DNA of 64,000 nucleotides from Hymenobacter ruricola. GTDB lineage: Bacteria > Bacteroidota > Bacteroidia > Cytophagales > Hymenobacteraceae. The notes beneath the pieces were generated by a model. That model had not been told where the DNA came from. It saw only the letters and a program-made list of their open reading frames with translations, and searched no databases. The position numbers and the translations under genes are program-made. Where the stretch lies: NCBI RefSeq assembly GCF_015694525.1, contig NZ_JADQDM010000001.1, positions 806,001-870,000 of the forward strand, read 5' to 3'. This document shows positions 18,301-25,425 of the stretch, one piece after another; the stretch's first letter is position 1, and each line of letters starts with the position of its first letter.

Positions 18301-18578
18301 TCGGTCCAGAAGAAGCCGTTCCAAGTGTTGAGCTTGCCTGAATCGGTGTTGTAAACGGTCAGGCCCGCCGCGGGGCCGCTGATGGCGTCGCGCTGGGCCT
18401 GGCTCAGGCGTGGCGGCAACAGGCCTTTGGTGGAGGAAGTCACGTCGAGCGCGGCCGAGGCGTGGGGCGTGGCCGTGCCCACGCCCACGCCGCCGGGCGT
18501 GGTCTGGGCCTGGGCGGCGGGCCGTATTCCAAACAAAATGCCTGCTACGAGGCGGGCCGCGCGTAAGGGTTTGTTCAT
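15318..18578 (-). CDS. Fibre-like surface protein with glycine-rich domain and S74 chaperone
   Basis: A 1086-residue secreted protein (signal ending RPAAQAQ), related to the gene at 10959 at both ends. Residues about 113-340 form a Gly-rich domain (WTVPPGVTSVQVDMAGA, then many GGGGG runs and a CYC pair) of the type also seen in ALK-like receptors and Bacteroidota adhesins. One DNLGNHTATQNLNL module follows, then beta repeats of the form VGIGTTTP typical of tail-fibre stalks. The C-terminus has the S74 chaperone with S861 and K866 in SDRRLK and a final coiled coil (QELARQLAELQQQN). It is probably trimeric and self-processed. It has its own terminator downstream and shares its upstream inverted repeat with the other S74 gene. 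Confidence 0.85.
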   Translation of the reverse strand: MNKPLRAARLVAGILFGIRPAAQAQTTPGGVGVGTATPHASAALDVTSSTKGLLPPRLSQAQRDAISGPAAGLTVYNTDSGKLNTWNGFFWTEAVNGLPPGATAPQVLSFGYTGAPRTWTVPPGVTSVQVDMAGARGRTIDNCSNCYRGGAGGRVQATLAVTPGQVLTIVVGGDRGYITTSLYQDGGYNGGGRGSEPGGGATDIRIGGTALTDRVLVAGGGGGSGFYARGGPGGGLTGGTGLLPSAGNPTGVPGTGGTQTAGGADGTPPAQFCYCSSIPATLGLGASMDGDGASHGAAGGGGGYYGGGASYGNAGAGGGSSYADPAKTSNVVHTQGYRNGAGYVTLSFTFQPEAPVISLNNATTSQAAGSVIFSDGSKLAGNSGQFFWNNSAARLGIGTNSPQAALHVAGNARFEALAGGGARMLTTDNAGNLAAQALPTDAQQLSINGLTLSLTGGNSVSLPAGADNLGNHTATQNLNLGTNQLLGNGSSQGLGVSSIGGLLLPGGVIQRGGAAITGTTDLGLYSRLSGNFMRLVTNAAPIRFYSDDNFGTTPNVSFESNGDVGIGTGNNTPANRLDVQSVARSGTHGAGRTLYVTGDFSEASNGAEFRHSNGTQGVGIGYNSLYAAGSNADQPLNLMPKGSGGVGIGTTTPGALLDVNGNAAVRGNLGFGASTRQMINLWDATYGIGIQSGTQYFRTGEAFAWYTGGVHNDNQFNAGGGGTMQMMLKNGRLGIGSGFSNAALPNGPLEIRQNSPYMVVHSPNNAWASFGLDAGDGFKLKLNDGPDFAGTNYITFSGTNVGIGTTAPAFPLDVQRSLTPANFNYGYLNGSGATGYGSNNTGPVSIRATGRVLASEFNATSDRRLKNVIGRSDRAADLALLNKIRITDYTMRDRVQYGTRPFKKVIAQEVEEIFPQAVNQHSGFLPDVYAKAVAVQSVGDSLLRLTLPAAATATIGQRVKLIGPAGEVVATVAHASASNTLVVRGARQLAGQPVFVFGLEHADVRTVDYEALAMLNVSATQELARQLAELQQQNAALKQQNTALQTSQSADHARLERLEAQAAQSAELAQRLKALENLLGTRAEAR

Positions 18579-18658
18579 AAACGGGGGCAGCGAAGAGGGA
18601 AAGCAAATGCGGGGCAAAATTCCCGCAGGCACTTCCGTTGCCGCAACCCGGGGCTATA

Positions 18659-18670
18659 CCTCATTTGAGG
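18659..18670. promoter_or_regulatory. CCTCA-TT-TGAGG inverted repeat between S74 gene and response regulator
   Basis: Identical to the site at 15245-15256, lying 81 bp before the S74 gene start (18578) and 47 bp before the divergent response-regulator start (18718). It could be a target of that regulator. Confidence 0.5.
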
Positions 18671-18682
18671 ACATGCCCTGAG

Positions 18683-18713
18683 TTGCCCCGGCCGGCCCGG
18701 CACCGGACCTTTG
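18683..18713 (+). promoter_or_regulatory. Putative promoter of the response regulator gene, leaderless arrangement
   Basis: TTG at 18683-18685 and GACCTTTG at 18706-18713 (one mismatch to TAnnTTTG) are 20 bases apart. The -7 box ends four bases before ATG 18718. Confidence 0.45.
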
Positions 18714-18717
18714 CCCC

Positions 18718-19353
18718 ATGACCCGTATCCGCCTTGCCATTGTGGAAGACGACCCCGAACTGCGCGAGCTGCTGCACGGCTACCTCTGCGCCCAGCCCGA
18801 GTTCGAGTGTGTGCTGCTGGCCGGGTCGGTCGAGGCGTTTTTGGCCGAGCTGCCCGACGTGCGCCAGGCGCCCGAAGTCCTGCTGCTCGACATCCACCTG
18901 CCCGGCCTGAGCGGCCTGGAGGCCCTGCCCCTCATCAAGCAGCGCCTGCCCGACACCGACGTGCTCATGCAAACCGTGTTCGACGACGCCGACCGCATCT
19001 ACCAGGCCCTGTGCGCCGGGGCCAGCGGCTACGTGCTCAAGCACACGCCCCTGCCCGAGCTGAAGGAGGCCGTGCTGGAAGTGCACCGCGGCGGCGCGCC
19101 CATGAGCCGCTCGGTGGCCCGCAAAGTGCTGGCCCATTTCAAGCCCACGCCCTCGGTGCAGGCCGATTTGCTGTCCGAGCGCGAGCGCGAGGTCGTGCAG
19201 GCCGTGGTCGACGGGCTCAGCGACAAGCAGGTGGCGGCCCGGCTCCACCTCTCGGTCGAAACCGTGCGCACCTACACCAAGCGCATCTACAAAAAGCTGC
19301 AAGTCAGCGGCCGCACCGAGCTCATGAGCCGCTCGGCCCGCGGGCAGCTGTAG
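18718..19353 (+). CDS. NarL/LuxR-family response regulator
   Basis: A 211-residue two-component response regulator. The receiver domain (1-120) shows the acidic pair in VEDDPE, phosphoacceptor D58 in LLLDIHLPG, T86 in LMQTVFD and K108 in GYVLKHTP. The C-terminal LuxR-type helix-turn-helix (about 145-205) has LSEREREVVQAVVDGLSDKQ and VETVRTYTKRIYKKL. It should bind DNA as a dimer when phosphorylated. The convergent histidine kinase ending 8 bp away is the obvious partner. The inverted repeat at 18659 in its own upstream region and at 15245 makes the S74 fibre genes candidate targets, which is inference. Confidence 0.92.
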   Translation: MTRIRLAIVEDDPELRELLHGYLCAQPEFECVLLAGSVEAFLAELPDVRQAPEVLLLDIHLPGLSGLEALPLIKQRLPDTDVLMQTVFDDADRIYQALCAGASGYVLKHTPLPELKEAVLEVHRGGAPMSRSVARKVLAHFKPTPSVQADLLSEREREVVQAVVDGLSDKQVAARLHLSVETVRTYTKRIYKKLQVSGRTELMSRSARGQL

Positions 19354-19360
19354 GGCCCGT

Positions 19361-21106
19361 TCAGGCCGGCACGCTCAGGGCCACGCTGAAGCCGGGGCCG
19401 TCGGTGGGGCCGGCCAGCAGCGTGCCTTGCAGGGCGCTGGCGCGCTGGCGCATGCTGCGCAGGCCCAGGCCGCTGCTGCGCCCGCTGGGCGGGGCGGGCT
19501 GGCCGTTGTCGCGCACCAGCAGCCGGAGCTCCCCGGCTTCGCGGGTGAGGCTCACCCACAGGTCGGTGGCGCCGCGGGCGTGGCGCACGGCATTGGTCAC
19601 GGCTTCTTTAAAAATGAGAAAGAAGTGCTGCCGCAGCTCCGAGGCCAGGGGCCAGTCGTCGGCGAGGCCGGTCACGGCCAGGTGGGTGCGCAGGCCCGCC
19701 GGGCCGGCGGCCTGGTCGAGGTAGTCGCGCATGCGGTCGAGCAGGGCGCCGGTGGTGTCGGCCTGCGAGTCGATGCCCCACACGATGTCGCGCATCAGCC
19801 CGGCCGCGGCACGGGTGTTGGTCAGCAGGCGGTCCAGCGCCGGGCTTTCGGCGGGCTGGGTCTGGCGCAGCACGTCGGCCTGCATGCTCACGCGGGCCAG
19901 CAGCGTGCCCACTTCGTCGTGCAGGTCGGCCGCGATGCGGTCGCGCATGCGCTGGGCGGCCGCGCGGCTGGCCAGCCGGTGTCGGTGCCGCTGGCGCAGC
20001 ACCACCAGCCCCAGCATCAGCCCGGCGCCCAGCAGGCCGGCCAGCAGCAGCAGGGTGCGCTGGCGCAGGGCCGCGTCGGAGCGCTGGGTGCGGGCCTGCA
20101 GCTGCGAGATGCGCTGCTGCTGCTGGTCGAGGGCGTAGAGGGTGCGCAGCTCGCGCGCGTGCCGGGCGCTCGATTCCTCAAACACGCTGTCCTGCATGGT
20201 GGTAATGCGCTGCTGGTAAGCCAGCGCCTCGCGGTAGCGGCCCAGCTGGCTCAGGGCCGGCACGGCGGCCTTCATCAGCTCTATCTCGTCGCGAAACTGC
20301 TGCGTTTCGATGGCCTGCTGCCGGGCCGCCGCCAGAATGGCCACGCCTTGGGCCAGCTGTCCCCGGCGCACGGCCAGCTGGCCCCGCAGCAGCTCAAACA
20401 CCAGCTGCGCGCCCACTTTGCGGGGCGGCGGGTAGAATGCCGCGGCCGAATCGAGCAGCGCCGCGGCCTGTGCAATGCGCTGCTGCCGGAGCGCCACGGC
20501 CGCCAGGTTGGCCTGGGCCATGCCCGCACTGCGCAGGTTGTTGCGTTGCAAGGCCAACTGCATGGCCTTGCGGTAGTTCTGCGCCGCCAGCGGGTAGTCG
20601 GCCACGCCAAAGGCGCAGTCGGCCAGGTTCACGTAAATGCCGCCCAGCTGCTGGCGGCCCGCTTCGGTGTGCGGCACCAGGCGCAGGGCCTCGCGTCCGT
20701 AAGCCAGCCCCGTCGACTCGTGCAGCAGAAAGTAGGAATAGCAAAGCCACTCGCAGGCAATGGCGGCCCCCAGCGAGTCGTGCACGGCCAGGTAGCGCCG
20801 CCGGGTTTGCAACATCTGGATAATGGCCAGGCTGGGCTGGTTTTCGTGCAGGTAGTGGCCGGCCAGCGTGGCCATCAGCTCGGTGCGCACGGCGTAGTGG
20901 AGGTCGGGGCGGCGCAGCAGCCGGACGACGGCCGGGGCGGTGCGCAGGTCGATGCCGCCGCGGGCCAGCCGCAGCTGCGTGGCGCGCGGCCAGCGGGCAA
21001 ACTCCGGCCGCGCAAGGCTGTCCGGGGCCGCCGGCGGGGCCGCCCACGCGCCGCCGGCCGCCAGCGCCCAGGCCCAAACCAGTAGCCACGCCCCGATGCG
21101 ATTCAT
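19361..21106 (-). CDS. Sensor histidine kinase with TPR-like sensor region (HisKA_3 type)
   Basis: A 581-residue membrane kinase. It has a signal peptide or N-terminal membrane segment, then a periplasmic region of about 320 residues made of helical TPR-like repeats (ANLAAVALRQQRIAQAAALLDSA and similar), a coiled stretch (QQQQRISQLQARTQ) and one membrane helix (LLLLAGLLGAGLMLGLVVL). The HisKA_3 dimerisation domain follows with phosphoacceptor H396 in ADLHDEVGTLL, then a HATPase domain (EAVTNAVRHA, RDNGQ, GLGLRSMRQRA). This class pairs with NarL/LuxR regulators, and such a regulator is encoded convergently with its stop 8 bp away. The stimulus is unknown. Confidence 0.9.
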   Translation of the reverse strand: MNRIGAWLLVWAWALAAGGAWAAPPAAPDSLARPEFARWPRATQLRLARGGIDLRTAPAVVRLLRRPDLHYAVRTELMATLAGHYLHENQPSLAIIQMLQTRRRYLAVHDSLGAAIACEWLCYSYFLLHESTGLAYGREALRLVPHTEAGRQQLGGIYVNLADCAFGVADYPLAAQNYRKAMQLALQRNNLRSAGMAQANLAAVALRQQRIAQAAALLDSAAAFYPPPRKVGAQLVFELLRGQLAVRRGQLAQGVAILAAARQQAIETQQFRDEIELMKAAVPALSQLGRYREALAYQQRITTMQDSVFEESSARHARELRTLYALDQQQQRISQLQARTQRSDAALRQRTLLLLAGLLGAGLMLGLVVLRQRHRHRLASRAAAQRMRDRIAADLHDEVGTLLARVSMQADVLRQTQPAESPALDRLLTNTRAAAGLMRDIVWGIDSQADTTGALLDRMRDYLDQAAGPAGLRTHLAVTGLADDWPLASELRQHFFLIFKEAVTNAVRHARGATDLWVSLTREAGELRLLVRDNGQPAPPSGRSSGLGLRSMRQRASALQGTLLAGPTDGPGFSVALSVPA

Positions 21107-21161
21107 GGGTGCAAGTTACAGGCGGCCCCTGAACCACGTCACCCGCCGCGCGGCTGGCTGG

Positions 21162-23042
21162 CTACTTCCCCAGCTCCAGCACCACGGCGGTTTTGGCGGG
21201 TAGTTGCAGCGTGGCCAGGCTGCTTAGGCTCTCGCCCGTCAGCACATTTTTGGCCTTCGTGAAGCCAGCCATGCGCTCCGAGAAGCGGCCGGTGGGCAGC
21301 GCAGTGGGTTTATCGGTGGGGTTGGTGGCCACCAGCACCGTTCCGGTGGCGTCGTAGCGGAAGTACACGTAGAGGCCGTTTTCGGGCAGGTACTGCATCA
21401 GCTTGCCGGAGTGCAGCACCGGGTGGTCGCGCCGGTAGGTGGCCAGTTTTTTCACAAAGTCGAAGGCTTCGTTTTCGCGGGCCGAGCGGCCGGCGGCGGT
21501 GAACTTGTCTTCCTTATCGCCGGGCCAGCCGCCGGGGAAATCCTTGCGCACCTCGGCATCGGTGGGGTCCTTGAAGTTTTTCATCAGGATTTCGGTGCCG
21601 TAGTACAGGCTGGGGATGCCGCGCGTGGTGAGCAGCCAGGTCAGGCCCATCTTGTACTTGTCCAGGTCGTCGCCCACTTCGGACAGGAAGCGGTTCTGGT
21701 CGTGGTTGTCGAGCAGGGTCACCAGCTTGGTGGGGTCCTGGTACACGCCGTCCTGGGCCAGGGCCTGGTAAAAGTGCTGCGGGCCGTTGTCCCAGCCCGT
21801 GACGCCGGGCGTGCCCACTTCCTTGAGGCCGGCGAGCATGGCGTACTCCAGCACGAAATCGATGGTGCCGGGCTGGTTCGACTTGAAGGGAAAGTTGATG
21901 TTGTTGCGGGTGTAGTGGGCCTGGTCCACCACGTTGTTCACCATCGACTCGCCGAAGATGTGCAGGCGCGGGTACTCAGCCAGCAGCGCGGCGTTGCAGC
22001 GGTTCATAAAGGGCTGGTCGTTATACATGTAGGTATCGATGCGGTAGGCATCCACGCCGAAGTATTCCACCTGCCAGATGGCGTTTTCAATCAGATAGTT
22101 GGCCACGTAGGGGTTGCCCTGGTTGAGGTCGGGCAGGAAGGGCACAAACCAGCCGTCGAGCGTGTTTTTGCGGTCCGATTGCGCGGCGTGCGGGTCGGTG
22201 ATGGGCTGGTAGCGGTAGGTGGTGTTGGTGTAGGTGGGCCACTGGTGCAGCCAGCTTTTCATGGGCAGGTCCTGCAGTATCCAGTGGGTGTTGCCCACGT
22301 GGTTGTACACGGCGTCCTGCACCACCTTCAGGCCGGCGGCGTGGGCCTTTTTCACGTAGTCGACGTAGGCCGCGTTGCCCCCGAAGCGCTTGTCGATGTT
22401 GTACTGGTCGGTGAAGCCGTAGCCGTGGTAGGAGGCGCGCATGGTGCCGCCCTCGTTGGTCAGCGGCTGGTTGTTTTCGATGAGCGGGGTGAACCAGATG
22501 GCCGTCACGCCCAGGTCTTTGAGGTAGGGCAGGCGCTGGGCCGCGCCGGCCAGGTCGCCGCCGTGGCGGAAGAAGGGGTTGGCCCGGTCCAGGTTCGGGT
22601 CGCGCAGGTCGGCAAACTTGTCGTTGCTGGGGTCGCCGTTGGCAAACCGGTCGGGCATGGCCAGGTAGATGAAGTCGGCGGCCGTCACGCCCTGGGCTTT
22701 GGGCGACTTGTCGCGGGCGCGCAGCTCCCAGGTTTGGGTTACGGTCTGGGGGCCTTTTTTGCCCACCAGCCGCACCGTGCCGGGCTTGGCCGTGGGGGAG
22801 ATGGTCAGGTCCAGAAAGGCGTAGTTGGGGTTCTCGACGGCGTTGGTTTTCAGCAGTTTCACCCCAGGATAATTTACGGTGTACGTCAGCGTGCCGGCAC
22901 CGAGGCCGTGCACGAGCAGCTGCACGTTGGGGTTTTTCATGCCCACCCACCAGTTGGTCGGGTTCACGCGGTCGATGCTGACAGATTGGGCGCCGGCCAG
23001 CAAGGGCAGCAACAGGAGCAGCAGGAAGCAGCTTTTTTTCAT
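21162..23042 (-). CDS. Secreted GH13 alpha-amylase / cyclomaltodextrinase-like enzyme
   Basis: A 626-residue periplasmic or exported glucan hydrolase starting MKKSCFLLLLLLPLLAGAQ. An N-terminal beta domain (about 20-125, VNPTNWWVGMKNP) is typical of neopullulanase or cyclomaltodextrinase-like SusA enzymes. The GH13 barrel follows with predicted nucleophile D336 (DAYRIDTY), acid/base E365 (IFGESM) and D448 (LDNHDQNRF). A C-terminal beta domain ends the protein. It should cleave maltodextrins or cyclic and branched alpha-glucans. The exact specificity cannot be read. A TAAGTTTG promoter and a LacI-type palindrome lie upstream, suggesting control by an alpha-glucan-responsive regulator. Confidence 0.9.
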   Translation of the reverse strand: MKKSCFLLLLLLPLLAGAQSVSIDRVNPTNWWVGMKNPNVQLLVHGLGAGTLTYTVNYPGVKLLKTNAVENPNYAFLDLTISPTAKPGTVRLVGKKGPQTVTQTWELRARDKSPKAQGVTAADFIYLAMPDRFANGDPSNDKFADLRDPNLDRANPFFRHGGDLAGAAQRLPYLKDLGVTAIWFTPLIENNQPLTNEGGTMRASYHGYGFTDQYNIDKRFGGNAAYVDYVKKAHAAGLKVVQDAVYNHVGNTHWILQDLPMKSWLHQWPTYTNTTYRYQPITDPHAAQSDRKNTLDGWFVPFLPDLNQGNPYVANYLIENAIWQVEYFGVDAYRIDTYMYNDQPFMNRCNAALLAEYPRLHIFGESMVNNVVDQAHYTRNNINFPFKSNQPGTIDFVLEYAMLAGLKEVGTPGVTGWDNGPQHFYQALAQDGVYQDPTKLVTLLDNHDQNRFLSEVGDDLDKYKMGLTWLLTTRGIPSLYYGTEILMKNFKDPTDAEVRKDFPGGWPGDKEDKFTAAGRSARENEAFDFVKKLATYRRDHPVLHSGKLMQYLPENGLYVYFRYDATGTVLVATNPTDKPTALPTGRFSERMAGFTKAKNVLTGESLSSLATLQLPAKTAVVLELGK

Positions 23043-23090
23043 GGGAAGAGGTGTGGGTGGGATGCCAACGGGGGAGAAACACAACGAGGC

Positions 23091-23119
23091 CAAACTTACC
23101 GGGCAGGAGTTAGCGCAAA
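23091..23119 (-). promoter_or_regulatory. Promoter of the GH13 gene
   Basis: On the minus strand TTTG (RC of 23116-23119) and TAAGTTTG (23091-23098), a perfect TAnnTTTG, are 17 bases apart. The leader to ATG 23042 is about 45 bases. The -33 element lies inside the palindrome at 23115-23126. Confidence 0.6.
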
Positions 23120-23126
23120 CGTTTGC
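23115..23126. promoter_or_regulatory. LacI-family-type operator upstream of the GH13 gene
   Basis: GCAAACGTTTGC is a perfect 12-bp palindrome with the central CG pair typical of LacI-family operators (compare PurR boxes). It overlaps the -33 region of the GH13 promoter. The related GCAAACGTTTGG is at 63555 before the SusC-like gene. Confidence 0.6.
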
Positions 23127-23137
23127 TCAAATATAAA

Positions 23138-23174
23138 GCACGCGAGATGTCTCGGCTGCACTCAACGTTGCGTT
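23138..23174. repeat. Solitary half of a hairpin repeat
   Basis: CACGCGAGATGTCTCG followed by a degenerate tail matches the right arm of the hairpin at 3476-3571, but no inverted partner is present here. It looks like a decayed copy. Confidence 0.6.
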
Positions 23175-23205
23175 CGGCCTTCAGGGAACCAGAAAAGGCC
23201 GAAAC

Positions 23206-23676
23206 TCAGCCGCGCTTGCGGCCCTGGTTCAGCAGCTGCACGGCTTCGCCGAGGCGTTTGGCGCGGGTTTCGGGCTTTTTAGCGCCTTCCAGCCAGCGCA
23301 CGTACTCGCGCTGGTGGGTGTAGGCCAGCTTGGCGAAGTAAGCGGCGGCTTTGGGGTTGGCGGCGAGCTGCTCGGCGAGGTCGGCGGGGGCTTCCATTTT
23401 GCGCTCGGCCACGTCGCGCGATATGGTGACGCGCACCGTGTCGCCCACGGTTTTGTCGATGGCTTTGCGGATTTGCTTGAGCAGGAGCAGGGCGTGGTAG
23501 CCATCGCCGAGCGGTGCGGCGCTGCCCTGATAGGGGTAGCCATCGAAGGTGGCCTGCACGGGGATGCGGCCGCGCGTGCCGTACACCTCCTGCACCGAAA
23601 AGGGCAGCACCACAAACACGCCGCCGTGGTCCTCGCCGGCTTCTAAAACGGCTTCAAATTCGTGTTCGGGCTGCAT
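23206..23676 (-). CDS. DUF1905 / YdeI-like (OmpD-associated) domain protein
   Basis: A 156-residue cytoplasmic protein. The N-terminal half (EFEAVLEAGEDHGGVFVVLPFSV, then TRGRIPVQATFDGYPYQGS) fits the small beta-barrel DUF1905. The C-terminal part (FAKLAYTHQREYVRWLEGAKKPETRAKRLGEAV) fits the YdeI/OmpD-associated helical tail, sometimes called bacteriocin-protection-like, whose biochemical role is not established. The start at 23676 is chosen because the longer frame overlaps the intergenic region without conserved sequence. A stem TTCGGCCTT/AAGGCCGAA lies directly after the stop. It may be co-directional with, but is separate from, the GH13 gene. Confidence 0.8.
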   Translation of the reverse strand: MQPEHEFEAVLEAGEDHGGVFVVLPFSVQEVYGTRGRIPVQATFDGYPYQGSAAPLGDGYHALLLLKQIRKAIDKTVGDTVRVTISRDVAERKMEAPADLAEQLAANPKAAAYFAKLAYTHQREYVRWLEGAKKPETRAKRLGEAVQLLNQGRKRG

Positions 23677-23731
23677 GCGGAGAAGGGAAATTAAGATGGC
23701 TAAGCGCAAAGAAAACCAATCCGGGCCGCTT

Positions 23732-25144
23732 CTACCTGGCCGCCACTTCGCGCAACACGGCCCGCACACCTTCCTCATCACCCGCCGCCACCACCCGCAC
23801 CTCCTGCACATCGGCCCCGTACTGCTCCTGCAGCTGCTGGCGCACGGTTTCGTTGGGCACCAGCACGAGGCGGGCCCGGCGCAGGGTCAGGCGCTCCACC
23901 TCCGGCAGCCAGCCGCCCGCGTTCGCGCTGAATGCGTGGGCCAGGCTGGCGGCGTACAGCACCAGTGGCCGCCGCGAGCGGTTGCGAATTTCCAGCGCCG
24001 CCAGCCAGGCCGGCCAGTTGGGCGCGTAAATCACCTCAAAATCGGTGCGGCCGTGCACCAACTGCGCTGCCTGCCGGGCGTACTGAATCATGCGGTAGTT
24101 CAGGCCATCCAGCGCGGGCGTGCGAACGGTGAGCGTGGGCGCAGCTGGCCGCGCCGGTTCCGGCTGCGGCATGGGTTGCGGCAACTCAGCTTCCGCTTCC
24201 GGGGCGCTGGGAGCGGGCGCATCTGGCGTTAAGTTGTCTTCCGGGGCCGCTAGGTCGTTGGCTTCGGCCGCGCCGATTTCCTCCGTGGGCTCGTCAAACG
24301 CCTCGGCGCGAAGCGTGGTAGCCGGGAGTTGCCCGGCATCCTCTGCCTGGGTCTGCACTGGGACGTCTTCGTTCTCTGCAGGCTCTGCGGCTAGCGGCGG
24401 AGCGGCCGCCGACGAAAGCGGACTGAAACCCGACGGCCAGCTCAGGGCCGCGTGCGCCAGGTCGGCGGCTTCGCGCACGGTGGGCGCGGGAACGAGCGGC
24501 GGCACGGGCGCCAGCACCGGCGGCCCGGCCGGCACGCTGGCCCCCAGGTACGGCGCGGCCGGCGCGGCCCAGCTCAGGCGCTGCGGGGCATTGGCGCCGG
24601 TGGGCCACTGGCTGCGGATGGGGCCGGGCGAGGGCGCCGTCGCGGTAGTGGGCGCGGGCAGCACGGGGTTTGTTTCGGCAAAGCCACTGGCCGGGCGGGT
24701 GGCCGGGGCGGCGGCCAGGTCGTCCAGCCCCACCAGGAGGGAGGAAAACGCCGCGGCGGTGCCGGTGGCCGCCGTTTCCAGGCGGCGCGTGCCCGGCGCC
24801 TCTTGAGCAGCAGTTTCACCGGCTTCGTTGGTAGCATGCTTCGCAGCTTCAGCTTCTGGAGCGGCTTCTGTGTCTGCAGTTGCAACGGTCTTTTCTGCAT
24901 TTCCATTGGCTTGGAAAGCGAACCCGGACGCATGAGCTTCGGCTGTTGCTTCGGCCAGTTCATTTCCAGCATGACTTTCTGCCTGCGCTGGCAAATGCGG
25001 GTATACGGCCAGCACGGCCCGTTCCTCGGCCAGGTGATAGACCAGTGGTAGGGTAGGGGGCAGGGCCGCGCCGCCGAGCACGGCCACGCTGGGGTCGGCA
25101 TTGTCCCAGGCCAGCAGCAGAACGGAAAAATCGGACGGGGTCAT
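23732..25144 (-). CDS. GT-B-like N-terminal half protein with long low-complexity insert
   Basis: A 470-residue protein with no signal peptide. The first 50 residues (FSVLLLAWDNADPSVAVLGG, then VYHLAEERAVLAVYPHLP) and the last 130 (LDGLNYRMIQYARQ, FEVIYAPNWPAWLAALEI, RPLVLYAASLAHAF, RARLVLVPNETVRQQLQ) resemble the N-terminal Rossmann half of GT4/GT5 glycosyltransferases such as glycogen synthase. Between them are about 280 residues rich in Ala, Pro and Glu with no predicted fold. The C-terminal nucleotide-sugar-binding half is absent, so catalytic activity is doubtful. It sits divergent from the GH31 gene, which hints at alpha-glucan metabolism. It may be a regulatory or degenerate synthase-like protein. 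Confidence 0.6.
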   Translation of the reverse strand: MTPSDFSVLLLAWDNADPSVAVLGGAALPPTLPLVYHLAEERAVLAVYPHLPAQAESHAGNELAEATAEAHASGFAFQANGNAEKTVATADTEAAPEAEAAKHATNEAGETAAQEAPGTRRLETAATGTAAAFSSLLVGLDDLAAAPATRPASGFAETNPVLPAPTTATAPSPGPIRSQWPTGANAPQRLSWAAPAAPYLGASVPAGPPVLAPVPPLVPAPTVREAADLAHAALSWPSGFSPLSSAAAPPLAAEPAENEDVPVQTQAEDAGQLPATTLRAEAFDEPTEEIGAAEANDLAAPEDNLTPDAPAPSAPEAEAELPQPMPQPEPARPAAPTLTVRTPALDGLNYRMIQYARQAAQLVHGRTDFEVIYAPNWPAWLAALEIRNRSRRPLVLYAASLAHAFSANAGGWLPEVERLTLRRARLVLVPNETVRQQLQEQYGADVQEVRVVAAGDEEGVRAVLREVAAR

Positions 25145-25158
25145 GGGCGGATTGGAAA

Positions 25159-25231
25159 TGTAGCGTGGACTCTGCGAGTCCGCGTTTTGGCTGGCACGGC
25201 CCCGGCGCGGACTCGCAGGGTCCACGCTACA
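25159..25231. repeat. Inverted-repeat hairpin of a third type
   Basis: TGTAGCGTGGACTCTGCGAG and its inverted copy (right arm 25206-25231) form a stem of about 26 bp around a 21-bp loop. It lies between the divergent genes 25144 and 25426 and shows the same architecture as the other intergenic hairpins with a different sequence. Confidence 0.75.
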
Positions 25232-25309
25232 GCGGCGCCCAGCGAATGCGCAACGCTCATATTACCCCCAATGCTACGGCAGCGGAGCCACATCTGGGCG
25301 AAAAATCTT

Positions 25310-25337
25310 TTTGGCCAGCCCGGAAAAAGTATCTTGC
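25310..25337 (+). promoter_or_regulatory. Possible promoter of the GH31 gene
   Basis: TTTG at 25310-25313 and TATCTTGC at 25330-25337 (imperfect TAnnTTTG) are 16 bases apart, giving a leader of about 85 bases to ATG 25426. Confidence 0.3.
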
Positions 25338-25425
25338 GTACTTAACCCTCGCTTAACCGGCCTGGCCGGTCTTTTTTTGCCCCGCCGCGTCCCCGCGCCG
25401 CCTTTTGCTCAGAACCCCGCTTTTT

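Noticed and set aside
15423..18341. 972-codon plus-strand frame antisense to the second S74 gene
   Set aside because: Shadow frame with biased composition. The minus strand has signal peptide, glycine-rich domain and S74 motifs.
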